Shown here: positions 54,498 to 62,447 of the stretch, piece after piece
How the letters are laid out: each line of letters starts with the position of its first letter
Position numbering within the stretch: position 1 is the first letter of the stretch
Source: Acidobacteriota bacterium
GTDB lineage: Bacteria > Acidobacteriota > Terriglobia > Terriglobales > Acidobacteriaceae
Length of the DNA stretch: 64,000 bases
Direction of reading: 5' to 3'
Assembly: GCA_019244045.1 (NCBI GenBank)
Contig: JAFATF010000431.1
Span: 1-64,000 of the forward strand
Notes under the pieces: model-generated
Databases searched by the model: none
What the model was told of the DNA's origin: nothing
What the model saw: only the letters and a program-made list of their open reading frames with translations
Made by a program: the position numbers and the translations under genes

Positions 54498-54860
54498 TCA
54501 GTTTGATTTCTTAGCTTTTTGAATAGACTCAGGGCGGTCCGCTTGAGCGGTCAAGACGACTTTAATGGTCAGTTCATCTCCGAGATGAATTTCCCGAGTC
54601 AGCTACTTTGCAAAGTCGCCATTTGGCCCTACCGAGGCTCCCACCATCAATTCGCAACGTCGATCATCTACAAAGCCGACGTTTACGGAGATGGATAAAT
54701 CATCGCCGTATCCGGCCACGCACAACTTTTTGCCGTTTAGTGAAATTTCCAGTGCCTGGTCTTGCGCGACAACTCGCGCCAGGTTTTGTAGAATCAGCGG
54801 GGTGGATGACAGTTTGAGCGGTCCTCGTCGTCTCCCTCGATGACGGTTTTCAGCCTGCAA
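54498..54860 (-). pseudogene. Small conserved protein gene interrupted by an in-frame TAG
   Basis: A minus-strand frame of 85 codons from ATG 54860 ends at TAG (54603-54605), but the same frame continues for 34 further codons to TGA (54498-54500) with protein-like sequence: LTREIHLGDELTIKVVLTAQ and then ADRPESIQKAKKSN. The part before the stop (LEISLNGKKLCVAGYGD, then ISVNVGFVDDR) and the part after it together resemble small hypothetical proteins I recall with a VGG/VGA block followed by LRVGDEITIRIVE and an acidic tail. The N-terminal 30 codons are Arg-rich and unlike the rest. It is therefore most likely a pseudogene by nonsense mutation, less likely two separate short genes or amber readthrough. 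Function unknown. Confidence 0.5.
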
Positions 54861-54922
54861 TCACGCTGCAACCCGACGAAGCAGGCAAGGTCGGGGAAAA
54901 AGTCGATCTCAGGAGTTTATAG

Positions 54923-55102
54923 ATGGCCAAAATTGCCAAGACTGCAGACCGCAAGAAGGTCATGGATACATCGAAGAGCACGGATTGCCCCAAATGTGGC
55001 AAGGCAACCCGCATCGTCAAGCGCGTCAAGGATCGCGAACGCGGGGTTCCGGGCGGAATTTTTATTTCCTGCTCAGCCTGTGATTTTTACGAAAAACTTT
55101 AA
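54923..55102 (+). CDS. 59-residue zinc-ribbon protein
   Basis: A short gene: ATG 54923 to TAA 55102. The protein begins MAKIAKTADRKKVMD, has CPKCGKATRIVKRVKDRERG and ends ISCSACDFYEKL, so two CxxC pairs (residues 22-25 and 50-53) can hold a zinc ion. The flanks are strongly basic, suggesting nucleic-acid or ribosome contact. AGGAG sits seven bases before the ATG, which fixes the start. Family and function are unknown; small proteins of this type are often overlooked by length cut-offs. It lies 62 bases downstream of the divergent pseudogene and converges on pyrF with a 39-base gap. Confidence 0.75.
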   Translation: MAKIAKTADRKKVMDTSKSTDCPKCGKATRIVKRVKDRERGVPGGIFISCSACDFYEKL

Positions 55103-55141
55103 GCGGGCTGGGCTCCTCGGAGCACCCTTTGTGCCCGGCAT

Positions 55142-55879
55142 TTAGAAATCGATTTGCTGCAGTATCTCTCTGGCCGCCGCAGCCGGATCTCGGGCGCCGG
55201 TGATGGGCCTGCCCACAACAATATGGGTTGCTCCCGCCGATATGGCTTCGGCAGGAGTGACGACGCGTGCTTGGTCCCCCTTCTCCGAACCCGGTGGCCG
55301 GATTCCGGGCGTGACAATGGCAAAGTCTTTCCCCAGTTCACTGCGCAGTTCTCTGACCTCGTGAGCGGAGGCAACAATTCCATCGCAGCCGTTGGTGATC
55401 GCCAGCGTCGCCAGCCGGAGAGTTTGGTCAACGATCGTGCCACGTACGCCGATACGGGGAAGTTCAGAATGCTCCATGCTGGTCAGAACCGTGACCGCCA
55501 GGATCGTTGGCGGAGCAGGCGCTTGGCCGGCGGCAGCGACCGCCGATGCCAACATTTTCCCGCCACCACTGGCGTGTACGGTCAACATCGAAACTTTCAA
55601 TTTGGCAACTTCCGCCACTGCCGAGGCCACGGTATTCGGAATGTCGTGAAGCTTGAGGTCGAGAAAAACCTTCCGGCCCGACGCCACCAGATCACGCACC
55701 AGCTGCGGCCCTTCGGCGGTGAACAATTGTGTCCCGATTTTAAAAATACAGGCACAATCGCCCACCTCGAACACAATCTTTTGAGCAGCCGCCGATGAGG
55801 AAACGTCAAGAGCGACGATTAGCCGCTCGCGAGCATGCCTCGTCGTCTCAGCAAGGGATTTGGCTTGTAGCGTGAGCAT
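55142..55879 (-). CDS. pyrF: Orotidine 5'-phosphate decarboxylase
   Basis: A 245-residue OMP decarboxylase, which makes UMP from orotidine 5'-phosphate. The TIM-barrel motifs are RLIVALDVSSS near residue 19, FLDLKLHDIPNT with catalytic Asp74, Lys76 and Asp79, and the phosphate-binding region GIRPPGSEKGDQ and THIVVGRPITGA. The start is ATG 55879, preceded by GGAGG at eight bases; the frame is open 57 codons upstream but those residues are unlike the family. Together with carA and carB, 3.3 kb away on the other strand, it covers two steps of UMP synthesis. No other pyr gene is in the window. Confidence 0.95.
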   Translation of the reverse strand: MLTLQAKSLAETTRHARERLIVALDVSSSAAAQKIVFEVGDCACIFKIGTQLFTAEGPQLVRDLVASGRKVFLDLKLHDIPNTVASAVAEVAKLKVSMLTVHASGGGKMLASAVAAAGQAPAPPTILAVTVLTSMEHSELPRIGVRGTIVDQTLRLATLAITNGCDGIVASAHEVRELRSELGKDFAIVTPGIRPPGSEKGDQARVVTPAEAISAGATHIVVGRPITGARDPAAAAREILQQIDF

Positions 55880-56061
55880 GCTGCAGCCTCCAGCCATCCT
55901 CGTTCTAATTTGCGGGAATCGAGTTGAAGTATCGCACTCGCTCGAAGTTGGCACAATAGAAAACGACTGCCATGGCAAGGAATTGGCAGCGATGACAGGC
56001 AGCAGATGGCGAGAGCTAAATGAGCTTCTCGCCACCCCTGACCGTACCAATGTGAAATGAA

Positions 56062-56550
56062 TTACGGCAGCCTGGGCGGGCGCGCCATCGCAAGAGTATC
56101 CACCGGCACCAGGTCCAGGCGGACGCGCTCAAGTCCTTGCGCTTTAAAGCCGAGGACCCTGGCCGCGCTGTAGGAGACATCGATGATTCGGCCCTGTACC
56201 ATCGGTCCACGGTCGTTCACGCGCAGGACTACGGACCGGCCATTAGACAGGTTCGTAACCTTGAGGAAGGTACCCAGGGGAAGGGAAGGGTGGGCGGCCG
56301 TCAAATCGTGCATATCGTAGGGCTCGCCGCTGGCAGTCTCCTTACCCTGAAAGTATTCCCCGTACCAAGAGGCAATTCCTACCTGGTAGGGCGCCGAAGC
56401 TCTTTTTGCCCTGGCCTTCCGGATCTGTTGGGCCTTTGGTTTGACATGCGTTTTGCCGGCTTCTGAGCTGTTTGGTCCCCCAGCGGCTCCGGCTGTCAGG
56501 CTGGCGATGCATACGGCCAACGCCAGACTGTTAGCGAATCGTCGTCGCAT
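56062..56550 (-). CDS. rlpA: RlpA-like septal lytic transglycosylase
   Basis: A 162-residue RlpA-family protein with a signal peptide (NSLALAVCIASLTAGAAG) and no SPOR domain. The double-psi beta-barrel starts at IASWYGEYFQGKETASGE, with catalytic-type residues in TAAHPSLPLGT (His) and RVNDRGP (Asp), matching RlpA enzymes that cleave peptidoglycan at the septum. A basic linker (KPKAQQIRKARAKRAS) separates the signal from the domain. No lipobox Cys follows the signal, so it is a soluble periplasmic form. GAGGTGA is four bases before the ATG. It diverges from thiD across a motif-dense AT-rich region. Cleavage specificity is not deducible. Confidence 0.88.
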   Translation of the reverse strand: MRRRFANSLALAVCIASLTAGAAGGPNSSEAGKTHVKPKAQQIRKARAKRASAPYQVGIASWYGEYFQGKETASGEPYDMHDLTAAHPSLPLGTFLKVTNLSNGRSVVLRVNDRGPMVQGRIIDVSYSAARVLGFKAQGLERVRLDLVPVDTLAMARPPRLP

Positions 56551-57030
56551 TCAGTCACCTCGCATCTCTTAAGTCGTCCTCCCTACCCCAGGAATCCGGA
56601 ATTGTCAGATGCTAATCGGCTGCCACACCTGTGTCAACTTGGAAATGGAGCTAAGGCTTTTACTATTAGGTAATTACGATCTTTATAAACCTCTGTTTAC
56701 ATTGGGTCTTTGTAGGGTGGCAGATGGCAGCAAAGGACTTACTTATTTACCTACTGGTAAATACAGGCACGTCCCCGTCCTGCGAAATTTTTACATTCGC
56801 AAGTGGGATCATAGACTTACAACCCTAAATTTGTAAGCTGCCTGCAATCAGACACTTACATTTGAAAAACGAATCAGGTGTATCGGTCCTCCGCTCACCA
56901 ATCGATACATGCGCTGGCCTCCTCGGGTTCCGCCCTCCTGGAGGGAAGGCACTTAAGAGCGAGCTGCCAGGATCCTCAGCGGCAGGACCGAAGCATTGTC
57001 GAAAGGGCAGTTTTTGGTTAAATTCCAGCC
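56551..57030. promoter_or_regulatory. AT-rich divergent regulatory region with TTAC/GTAA array
   Basis: A 480-base gap between rlpA and thiD. From 56660 to 56860 the sequence is much more AT-rich than its surroundings. It holds eight TTAC and three GTAA tetranucleotides, against one to two expected by chance. They form the dyads TTAC-N6-GTAA at 56660-56673 and 56747-56760. The latter lies inside TATTTACC-TACT-GGTAAATA (56744-56763), a perfect 8-bp inverted repeat. CTTACAA (56816-56822) and TTGTAAG (56831-56837) form a third dyad. thiD has its own TTGTCG-N16-TTAAAT (56996-57023) elements close to its ATG. The 75-codon frame at 56609-56836 is not considered a gene. No known riboswitch was recognised. 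Confidence 0.5.
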
Positions 57031-57885
57031 ATGCCGCAAGCGCCTGCGGTTGTTCTTACCATCGCCGGTTTTGACCCTTCCTCCGGAGCCGGAGTAACCG
57101 CGGATATTAAGACCATCGCGGCGCATGGCTGCTATGGGATCGCTGCGATCACGGCGCTGACCGTCCAGTCCACCGCTGGTGTAAGTAGAGTTTCGCCGAT
57201 CAGTGCGCAATTTCTAAGTGAGATGCTCGAAGAACTTGCGCGAGATTTCGATATCGCCGCCGTGAAGATTGGGATGCTGGGTTCCGAGCAGGTCGTCGAT
57301 GCAGTCGTTGACTTTGTTGCACGCAAAAAACCGCCTCAAGTTGTCCTGGATCCTGTGTTGAAATCAAGTTCGGGAGCGGATCTGATCGATTCAGGTGGAC
57401 GAAGATTACTGGCGGAGAAGCTTTTTCCGCTGTCACAGCTGGTAAGCCCGAATGTCGATGAAGCGTCAGTCCTCACCGGGTGTGCGGTGACCAACCCTGA
57501 GCAGATGAAAAGCGCCGCCCTCAAGCTTCATGCCATGGGTGCGGCGAATGTCGTCGTTACCGGTGGTCACCTGGACAAAGCCATCGACCTGCTTAGCTTT
57601 GCCACGCGCGGGCATTTCGAACAGCAACTGTTCAAGGCGGAGCGGCAGCGCTCCGCCTCAACCCATGGTACCGGTTGCGCTTTTTCGACCGCCGTTGCTT
57701 GCCACCTGGCCTGCGGTCGCGGAGTCCCTGAGGCGGTACTCTTGGCCAAAGCGTATGTGAGCGCCGCGATTGCGAAAGCACAGTCGATCGGTCGCGGCAC
57801 CGGTCCAGTCCACCACCTTTATCGTCTGAACCAACGCCAACGGCGTGACAGCTCGGCCGACCGCGAAGTGATCAATCAACCGTAA
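57031..57885 (+). CDS. thiD: Hydroxymethylpyrimidine/phosphomethylpyrimidine kinase
   Basis: A 284-residue ThiD of the ribokinase fold, which phosphorylates HMP and HMP-phosphate in thiamine synthesis. Motifs: LTIAGFDPSSGAGVTADIKT at the N-terminus, VKIGMLGSEQVVDAV, VLDPVLKSSSGADLI and the C-terminal ATP/Mg site STHGTGCAFSTAVA, with GTGC as typical for ThiD. A 30-residue basic/polar C-terminal extension follows the usual end. No TPP riboswitch is seen upstream. TTGTCG and TTAAAT, spaced 16 bases, place the transcription start almost on the ATG, so translation may be leaderless. It is monocistronic and converges on the next gene. Confidence 0.93.
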   Translation: MPQAPAVVLTIAGFDPSSGAGVTADIKTIAAHGCYGIAAITALTVQSTAGVSRVSPISAQFLSEMLEELARDFDIAAVKIGMLGSEQVVDAVVDFVARKKPPQVVLDPVLKSSSGADLIDSGGRRLLAEKLFPLSQLVSPNVDEASVLTGCAVTNPEQMKSAALKLHAMGAANVVVTGGHLDKAIDLLSFATRGHFEQQLFKAERQRSASTHGTGCAFSTAVACHLACGRGVPEAVLLAKAYVSAAIAKAQSIGRGTGPVHHLYRLNQRQRRDSSADREVINQP

Positions 57886-57998
57886 GCACAAGCGACCATT
57901 CGGCAACGGCCGATCTTTTGTTGCGCTGAAGTCGGTCATCAGCTAGGGAGCCCTTAGGTTCGCAATGTTGCCGGAGCCCGATCACTGCCTCAGCCCTG

Positions 57999-58604
57999 TT
58001 ACTTTGTTTCTATCTCCACCGCGCGTTGATCATATGGCTGGATGGCTACCGTGAGCGATTTGCGTTTGTTGAATGCATCGAGAGCAACCGGAAAGCTCAC
58101 GACCATAGTTCCTGTCGCGTTGCCGCCCGGCGGGATCTTGGTCTCAACCGTCAAGGGTGCGATGGCGCGCGTCCTCAGGCTAGGGAAAGCCTGGAAGTAA
58201 CGTTCAAAGTCGACCGGCGCCGCGGCATTATTAGAAAACTCCTGTTTATCGGCGGTTTTGATCGTGGCCTTCATATTGTGAATCCACATGGGCTTGCTGC
58301 CACTGTTGTGAACACTCACGTTGAGGGTGACCAGCACGGAATTCTGGTCGGGAATCTCCACCGCGTTTACATCATCCACCGATCCGGAACCATTAGGACG
58401 GCTGGAAGCAAAGATCACAATCGAGGCAATGACCAGGACGAGGGCGATGGCAATGACCAGGACCTTAGCCGGAGGCAGATTCCGTTTGGCCGTGCCGAAC
58501 TCGTCGCCAATATGGAAACTGATGCCGCCCGAGGCAGCCTGGGGGGGTGTTTCGGCGGGAGACTCGGGAGGACCTGGCAGCGGACCTACAGCATCGTCAG
58601 GCAT
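57999..58604 (-). CDS. Membrane-anchored protein with an extracytoplasmic beta domain
   Basis: A 201-residue protein. The first 45 residues are Pro/Ala-rich and cytoplasmic (PLPGPPESPAETPPQ), then one membrane helix (about 47-67, VLVIAIALVLVIASIVIFAS). The outer domain has a beta-sandwich-like pattern: NSVLVTLNVSVHNSGSKPMW, MKATIKTADKQEF and ATGTMVVSFPVALDAF, resembling DUF4352/LEA14-like Ig domains in which a variable moiety is compared with a base state. No catalytic motifs. It lies 104 bases upstream of the beta-barrel gene stop on the same strand. Function unknown. Confidence 0.62.
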   Translation of the reverse strand: MPDDAVGPLPGPPESPAETPPQAASGGISFHIGDEFGTAKRNLPPAKVLVIAIALVLVIASIVIFASSRPNGSGSVDDVNAVEIPDQNSVLVTLNVSVHNSGSKPMWIHNMKATIKTADKQEFSNNAAAPVDFERYFQAFPSLRTRAIAPLTVETKIPPGGNATGTMVVSFPVALDAFNKRKSLTVAIQPYDQRAVEIETK

Positions 58605-58708
58605 AGTTCGTCCTGGCAGGCATTTTACGCTACAACGGCCCAGCGGGCTCGAATACGGCGCTCAACTCCAGCCCGGTGAGGTCACACACCAATGCAGGCA
58701 TGGTGTGG

Positions 58709-59443
58709 TTAAAACTTCCAGGCTAATCCCACCGAGATGATGGGATAGACCTGGAAGAAGTTCGTGTCGTTTTCGATCTTGCGTTCTTCTGATCGAACGT
58801 GGCTGAAAACGGTGGGAGTGGCCACACTGGGGCAGTTCAGCAGGGCGAAGTCGCAGACGTTGCCGCCCAAGTTCAAGGTTGCCTTCGGTGCTCCCTGATA
58901 GACGATGCCCACTTCAACGGGCACGGTGAAACGCTTGGCGCTGCGCGGCAGAAGATTGCCCCAGCCGACGGTAAACGATGGACCCGCGCGATTAAAATCA
59001 AGCTTCCCGGTTCCTTTCACAGGATTGGCGGGATCGCTGACGAAACTGGCTCCCCCCAAAGTGAAGCGCTGGCCGGCCGGAACGGAGGCGTCGGCCGTAA
59101 TCGGCGAGGTCAGGTAAGCAACCAGTCCAGGACTGAGGTAAAAACCTCCTGCCCAGGGAAAGAAATCGTAGTGGGCCTCAAGGGTGCGAAAACCCAGTTG
59201 CGCGTCGTAGTGCAGGTTGTCTTTATCCAAGCTCCGGCTGTAGGTAAACGCGTCAAACCCAAAACGAAGGTTGGAGCGGTGGGTGACGGGCGTAGCCAGC
59301 TCAATACCTGCGCCCAAAGTAGAGAATTTCACTCCCACAGCCACCTTACCGTATGTTTCCTGGTAGACAGACTGGGCCAATGCAGGGAAGGCAAGCAGCG
59401 AGAGGATAGTGATCACGAGGGTTGCCGAGGTGATTCTGTTCAT
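58709..59443 (-). CDS. Outer-membrane beta-barrel protein
   Basis: A 244-residue protein with a signal peptide (NRITSATLVITILSLLAFPALAQ) and alternating strands ending in a C-terminal aromatic residue (IISVGLAWKF), the classic outer-membrane barrel ending. Strand pairs include LRFGFDAFTYSRSLDKD, HYDFFPWAGGFYLSPGLVAY, FTVGWGNLLPRS and VPVEVGIVYQGAPKATLNLG. Probably an 8- to 10-stranded porin-like or OmpW/OmpA-type barrel; the substrate is unknown. The ATG is chosen because it opens the signal peptide; the frame is open 22 codons further. No strong Shine-Dalgarno was found. Confidence 0.72.
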   Translation of the reverse strand: MNRITSATLVITILSLLAFPALAQSVYQETYGKVAVGVKFSTLGAGIELATPVTHRSNLRFGFDAFTYSRSLDKDNLHYDAQLGFRTLEAHYDFFPWAGGFYLSPGLVAYLTSPITADASVPAGQRFTLGGASFVSDPANPVKGTGKLDFNRAGPSFTVGWGNLLPRSAKRFTVPVEVGIVYQGAPKATLNLGGNVCDFALLNCPSVATPTVFSHVRSEERKIENDTNFFQVYPIISVGLAWKF

Positions 59444-59554
59444 CGCTGAGTAAGATGCTCGCTCGAGGAATGGGCATTCATCAGGATCACCCGTGGGACC
59501 TAAATCCACCGTTTATTTTCAGCGATAGATCGGACCGAGCTTACTGTCCGCTCT

Positions 59555-61297
59555 TCACCAGACATGCTTCATGGCTCTGGCGAACAGTTCGGGCGGCAAG
59601 GTGTTGAGCACGTCTTGCGGGCCAAGCCAAGCGCGGCGGGCCTGCACAATGCCATATCGGATCTTCTCAAGATGCGAGGTGTGGTGGGAATCGGTGTTGA
59701 TGACAATCTTGACCCCACGTTCCTTGGCCATGCGCAGGTGTCGGTCACAGAGATCGAGGCGATCCGGATAGGCGTTCAGTTCCATGGCAACGTTGTTTCT
59801 CTGGGCCGCCTTCAGAACGGCGTCGATATCGAACGGATAGGCATCGCGCCGCAGGAGAATGCGGCCGGTGGGATGGCCGATGAGCGAAGTATGGGGATTC
59901 TCAATCGCCCTGATGAGGCGATCGGTCATCTTCGCCGCCTCCTGATTAAATTGGGAATGCACGCTGGCAATGACCAGATCCATTTCGGCCAGCACTGAAT
60001 CGGATAGATCCAGCTCGCCATCGGGCAGAATGTCCACTTCCACGCCGGCAAAAATTTTAATACCCTCGATCTCGGCGTCTGCCTCGCGGATTCGTTGGAT
60101 GTGCTCGAGCGCGCGCCTATCGTCGAGGCCGTTGGCGAAGGCGAGATTCTTGGAATGATCGGTGATCGCCATGTATTTGTAGCCGTGAGCGCGGGCGGCT
60201 TCGGCCATCTCGGCGATGGTCGAGCGCCCATCGGTTGCAACCGTATGCATGTGCACGTCGCCCTGCAGATCAGTTTCCGTAATCAGCTCCGGCAAGCCAG
60301 CCCGTTCCGCCGCCTCAATCTCACCGGTGTTTTCGCGCAGTTCGGGCGGAATATAGTCGAGCTTCAATTGGGCATAGATTTCTTCTTCCCGCGCGCCCGC
60401 TACCCGGCTATTGTCCTCGAGGCGCCCCAGGCTGTATTCGCTGAGCGTGAAACCCATCTTCAGCGCGCGCTGGCGCAGCGCGACGTTGTGGGATTTCGAG
60501 CCGGTGAAATATTGCATGGCCGCTCCCAACGAATCGGGGGGAAGAGTGCGCACATCCACCTGCATGCCAGAACGCAGGCGGAAGCTGATCTTATTGTCGC
60601 CGCGCGCGATCACTTCCATTAGGCCGGGCAGTTGGATGATGTGCTCGAGCAGCCGGCGCCGCTCGCCATCGTTGACACAGCACGCTCCCGTGACCAGGAC
60701 GTCGAGGTCGCCAACCGTTTCGCGCCCGCGGCGCAATGAGCCTGCAGGCGTGATCTCGTCGATGCCATCGAATTTCGAGAGATGTTCGCTAAGTTTATTG
60801 GCCTGAATCTCTGCGCCCTCGAGCAGAAAACGACCCCCGATGCGGCGGTAATCCTGGATGGCCTTCAGAATCTTCTGTTCATGCTTCTCGCCCATACGAG
60901 GCAGCGCGCGAATCTTGCCTTCGAGCGCCAGCCGTTCCACTCCATCAAGGTCGGCAACCTGGTGGGCGCTCCAGATGAGGGCAATGGTCTTAGGGCCGAG
61001 ACCCTGTACTTTAAGCAATTCCAGCATGCTGGGGCGGTATTTGCCGAGCAGCTCGGCATGCAGCTGAAGACGCCCTTGGCTGAGCATTTCCTGCAAATTC
61101 GAAAGCATCCCCTTGCCAATCCCGGGCACCGCGAGCAGCTTCTTGGGTTCGGAGATGAGCTCGGTCACCTGTTGGTCAAGCGCTTCGATGGCTTCGGCAG
61201 CGCGGCGATAGGAACGGATGCGAAACGAATCCTGATTGTCAATTTCCAGCAGGTCGGCGGTCTCGTAGAGCAGGCCGGCAATGGCCCTGTTATCCAT
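59555..61297 (-). CDS. polX: Family X DNA polymerase with PHP exonuclease
   Basis: A 580-residue bacterial PolX. The N-terminal HhH region (VPGIGKGMLSNLQEML, QGLGPKTIALIWSAH) is followed by the palm with catalytic Asp residues in GDLDVLVTG and QVDVRTL. The C-terminal PHP domain is complete: DVHMHTVATDGRS, TDHSKNLAFANG, GVEVDILPDG, SVHSQFNQE, GHPTGRILLRRDAYPFD and NTDSHHTSHLEKI, all metal ligands of the 3'-5' exonuclease. It fills short gaps in base excision repair. The ATG has no strong Shine-Dalgarno; TACAAT lies 13 bases upstream. It is monocistronic between the beta-barrel and csp genes. Confidence 0.95.
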   Translation of the reverse strand: MDNRAIAGLLYETADLLEIDNQDSFRIRSYRRAAEAIEALDQQVTELISEPKKLLAVPGIGKGMLSNLQEMLSQGRLQLHAELLGKYRPSMLELLKVQGLGPKTIALIWSAHQVADLDGVERLALEGKIRALPRMGEKHEQKILKAIQDYRRIGGRFLLEGAEIQANKLSEHLSKFDGIDEITPAGSLRRGRETVGDLDVLVTGACCVNDGERRRLLEHIIQLPGLMEVIARGDNKISFRLRSGMQVDVRTLPPDSLGAAMQYFTGSKSHNVALRQRALKMGFTLSEYSLGRLEDNSRVAGAREEEIYAQLKLDYIPPELRENTGEIEAAERAGLPELITETDLQGDVHMHTVATDGRSTIAEMAEAARAHGYKYMAITDHSKNLAFANGLDDRRALEHIQRIREADAEIEGIKIFAGVEVDILPDGELDLSDSVLAEMDLVIASVHSQFNQEAAKMTDRLIRAIENPHTSLIGHPTGRILLRRDAYPFDIDAVLKAAQRNNVAMELNAYPDRLDLCDRHLRMAKERGVKIVINTDSHHTSHLEKIRYGIVQARRAWLGPQDVLNTLPPELFARAMKHVW

Positions 61298-61395
61298 GAT
61301 GAACCAAGAGATTGTAGCTCGCAGACAGACCTATGCGGGTGCTCCGGCCAGAAACTTCGAAAAGCCCGGCGGGGAGCCGGGAGCGAGAGAGAAAG

Positions 61396-61596
61396 CTAGG
61401 CGCTCTTAGTCACATTAGCGGCCTGGGGACCTTTTTGGCCTTGTGCGATCTCGAATTCCACCTGGTCCCCTTCTTGCAGACTTTTATAACCTTCAGACAC
61501 GATAGCACTGTAGTGCACAAATACATCCGGCCCTTCTTGCCGCCCGATAAATCCGTAGCCTTTAGCGTTGTTGAACCACTTCACTGTGCCTTTCAT
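61396..61596 (-). CDS. csp: CspA-family cold-shock protein
   Basis: A 66-residue cold-shock domain protein with RNP1 KGYGFIGRQ and RNP2 DVFVHYSAI, essentially the entire OB fold and nothing else. It binds single-stranded RNA or DNA, melting mRNA structure, and is typically abundant after cold shift or in early growth. GGGGAAGG precedes the ATG. The leader is short and contains a strong hairpin (see 61627-61690). Length and sequence are standard. Confidence 0.96.
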   Translation of the reverse strand: MKGTVKWFNNAKGYGFIGRQEGPDVFVHYSAIVSEGYKSLQEGDQVEFEIAQGQKGPQAANVTKSA

Positions 61597-61626
61597 ACCC
61601 TTCCCCTTACGGGCCTCCGCACAGGC

Positions 61627-61690
61627 ACGCGTCGTGTCACGATACGCGTCTGTTAAAAATATTCTGCGGCCGATCGCGAGTCACTGTCAA
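61627..61690 (-). promoter_or_regulatory. csp promoter and structured 5' leader
   Basis: Reading leftward: TTGACA (61685-61690), 18 bases, CAGAAT (61661-61666), giving a start near 61654. The first transcribed bases form ACGCGT/CGTG pairing with CACG/ACGCGT (61627-61649), about ten base pairs with a two-base bulge and a tiny loop. The leader to the ATG is about 58 bases. Such 5' hairpins stabilise or thermoregulate cold-shock mRNAs in other bacteria. Confidence 0.55.
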
Positions 61691-61717
61691 GGGTAGGAGC
61701 CGTGTTTACACCAGTAT

Positions 61718-62284
61718 TCATGCGGGTTTCAGAGCTATGTGTGCTCGGAACCAGAGTACCCCGGCCGCCGTCTTGCCATCGCGGATCTTTCCTCGCATGA
61801 TTTTCTGTACGGCATCTGACAATGGGACCAACCGTTTCTGAATGGATTCGTCGGTCTCCGGCCGGGCGCGGCCGCGGCGCAGATCGCGGGCCAGATAAAC
61901 TGCCATGGTCTCATCCATGAAGCCGGGGCTGGCGTAGTATTTGAGGGCCAGCTGCCAGCGCTCAGCGGTGTAGCCGGTCTCCTCCAAGAGCTCCCTTTTC
62001 GCGGCTGCGATTTCGCTTTCTCCTTCGTCGATGCGCCCGGCAGGAAGCTCCCAGAGAAATTCATTGGCCGCGTAACGGTACTGGTACTCGAGTAACACGC
62101 GGGGTTCACGCCGGCTCTCCTCGATGGCGAGCACCACGACCGAGCCAGGATGATGGACAACGTCTCGGCGGGCGCGGATGCGATTGGGTTCGATGATTTC
62201 ATCGGAAGTGACGGAAAAGACTTTGCCTCGAAAAACAGTGCGCCTCGCGATAACCCGCGCTTTGCTTTGCTTGTGTTTTGCCAT
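61718..62284 (-). CDS. NUDIX hydrolase (ADP-ribose pyrophosphatase-like)
   Basis: A 188-residue NUDIX protein. The Nudix box GX5EX7REUXEEXGU is fully met: G-RIDEG-E-SEIAAAK-RELLEETGY. The conserved EFLWELPAGRID before it and the FMDETMAVYLARDL segment after it match the ADP-ribose pyrophosphatase group (NudF/YjhB-like). It would hydrolyse ADP-ribose or another nucleoside diphosphate derivative. The ATG at 62284 has no Shine-Dalgarno; TATATT lies six bases upstream, so the message may be leaderless. It is monocistronic and diverges from the DUF2520 gene. Confidence 0.9.
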   Translation of the reverse strand: MAKHKQSKARVIARRTVFRGKVFSVTSDEIIEPNRIRARRDVVHHPGSVVVLAIEESRREPRVLLEYQYRYAANEFLWELPAGRIDEGESEIAAAKRELLEETGYTAERWQLALKYYASPGFMDETMAVYLARDLRRGRARPETDESIQKRLVPLSDAVQKIMRGKIRDGKTAAGVLWFRAHIALKPA

Positions 62285-62447
62285 GGCAACAATATAGCAA
62301 CGAACATCTCAAGATCGGATAACAACCGACTCTAAAATCCGTATTCGCTCCCCTGGCCGACGTTGAACGACGGCGAGCCGCGCGCACTTGCGGCAAATTG
62401 CCATGCTCGAACACAGCCTCGTTTTTGCTATCCTGCCGCCCAGGGCG

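Noticed and set aside
56609-56836. 75-codon plus-strand open frame in the AT-rich rlpA-thiD gap
   Set aside because: No Shine-Dalgarno, no family, and it lies across the inverted repeats; regulatory DNA is a better reading.
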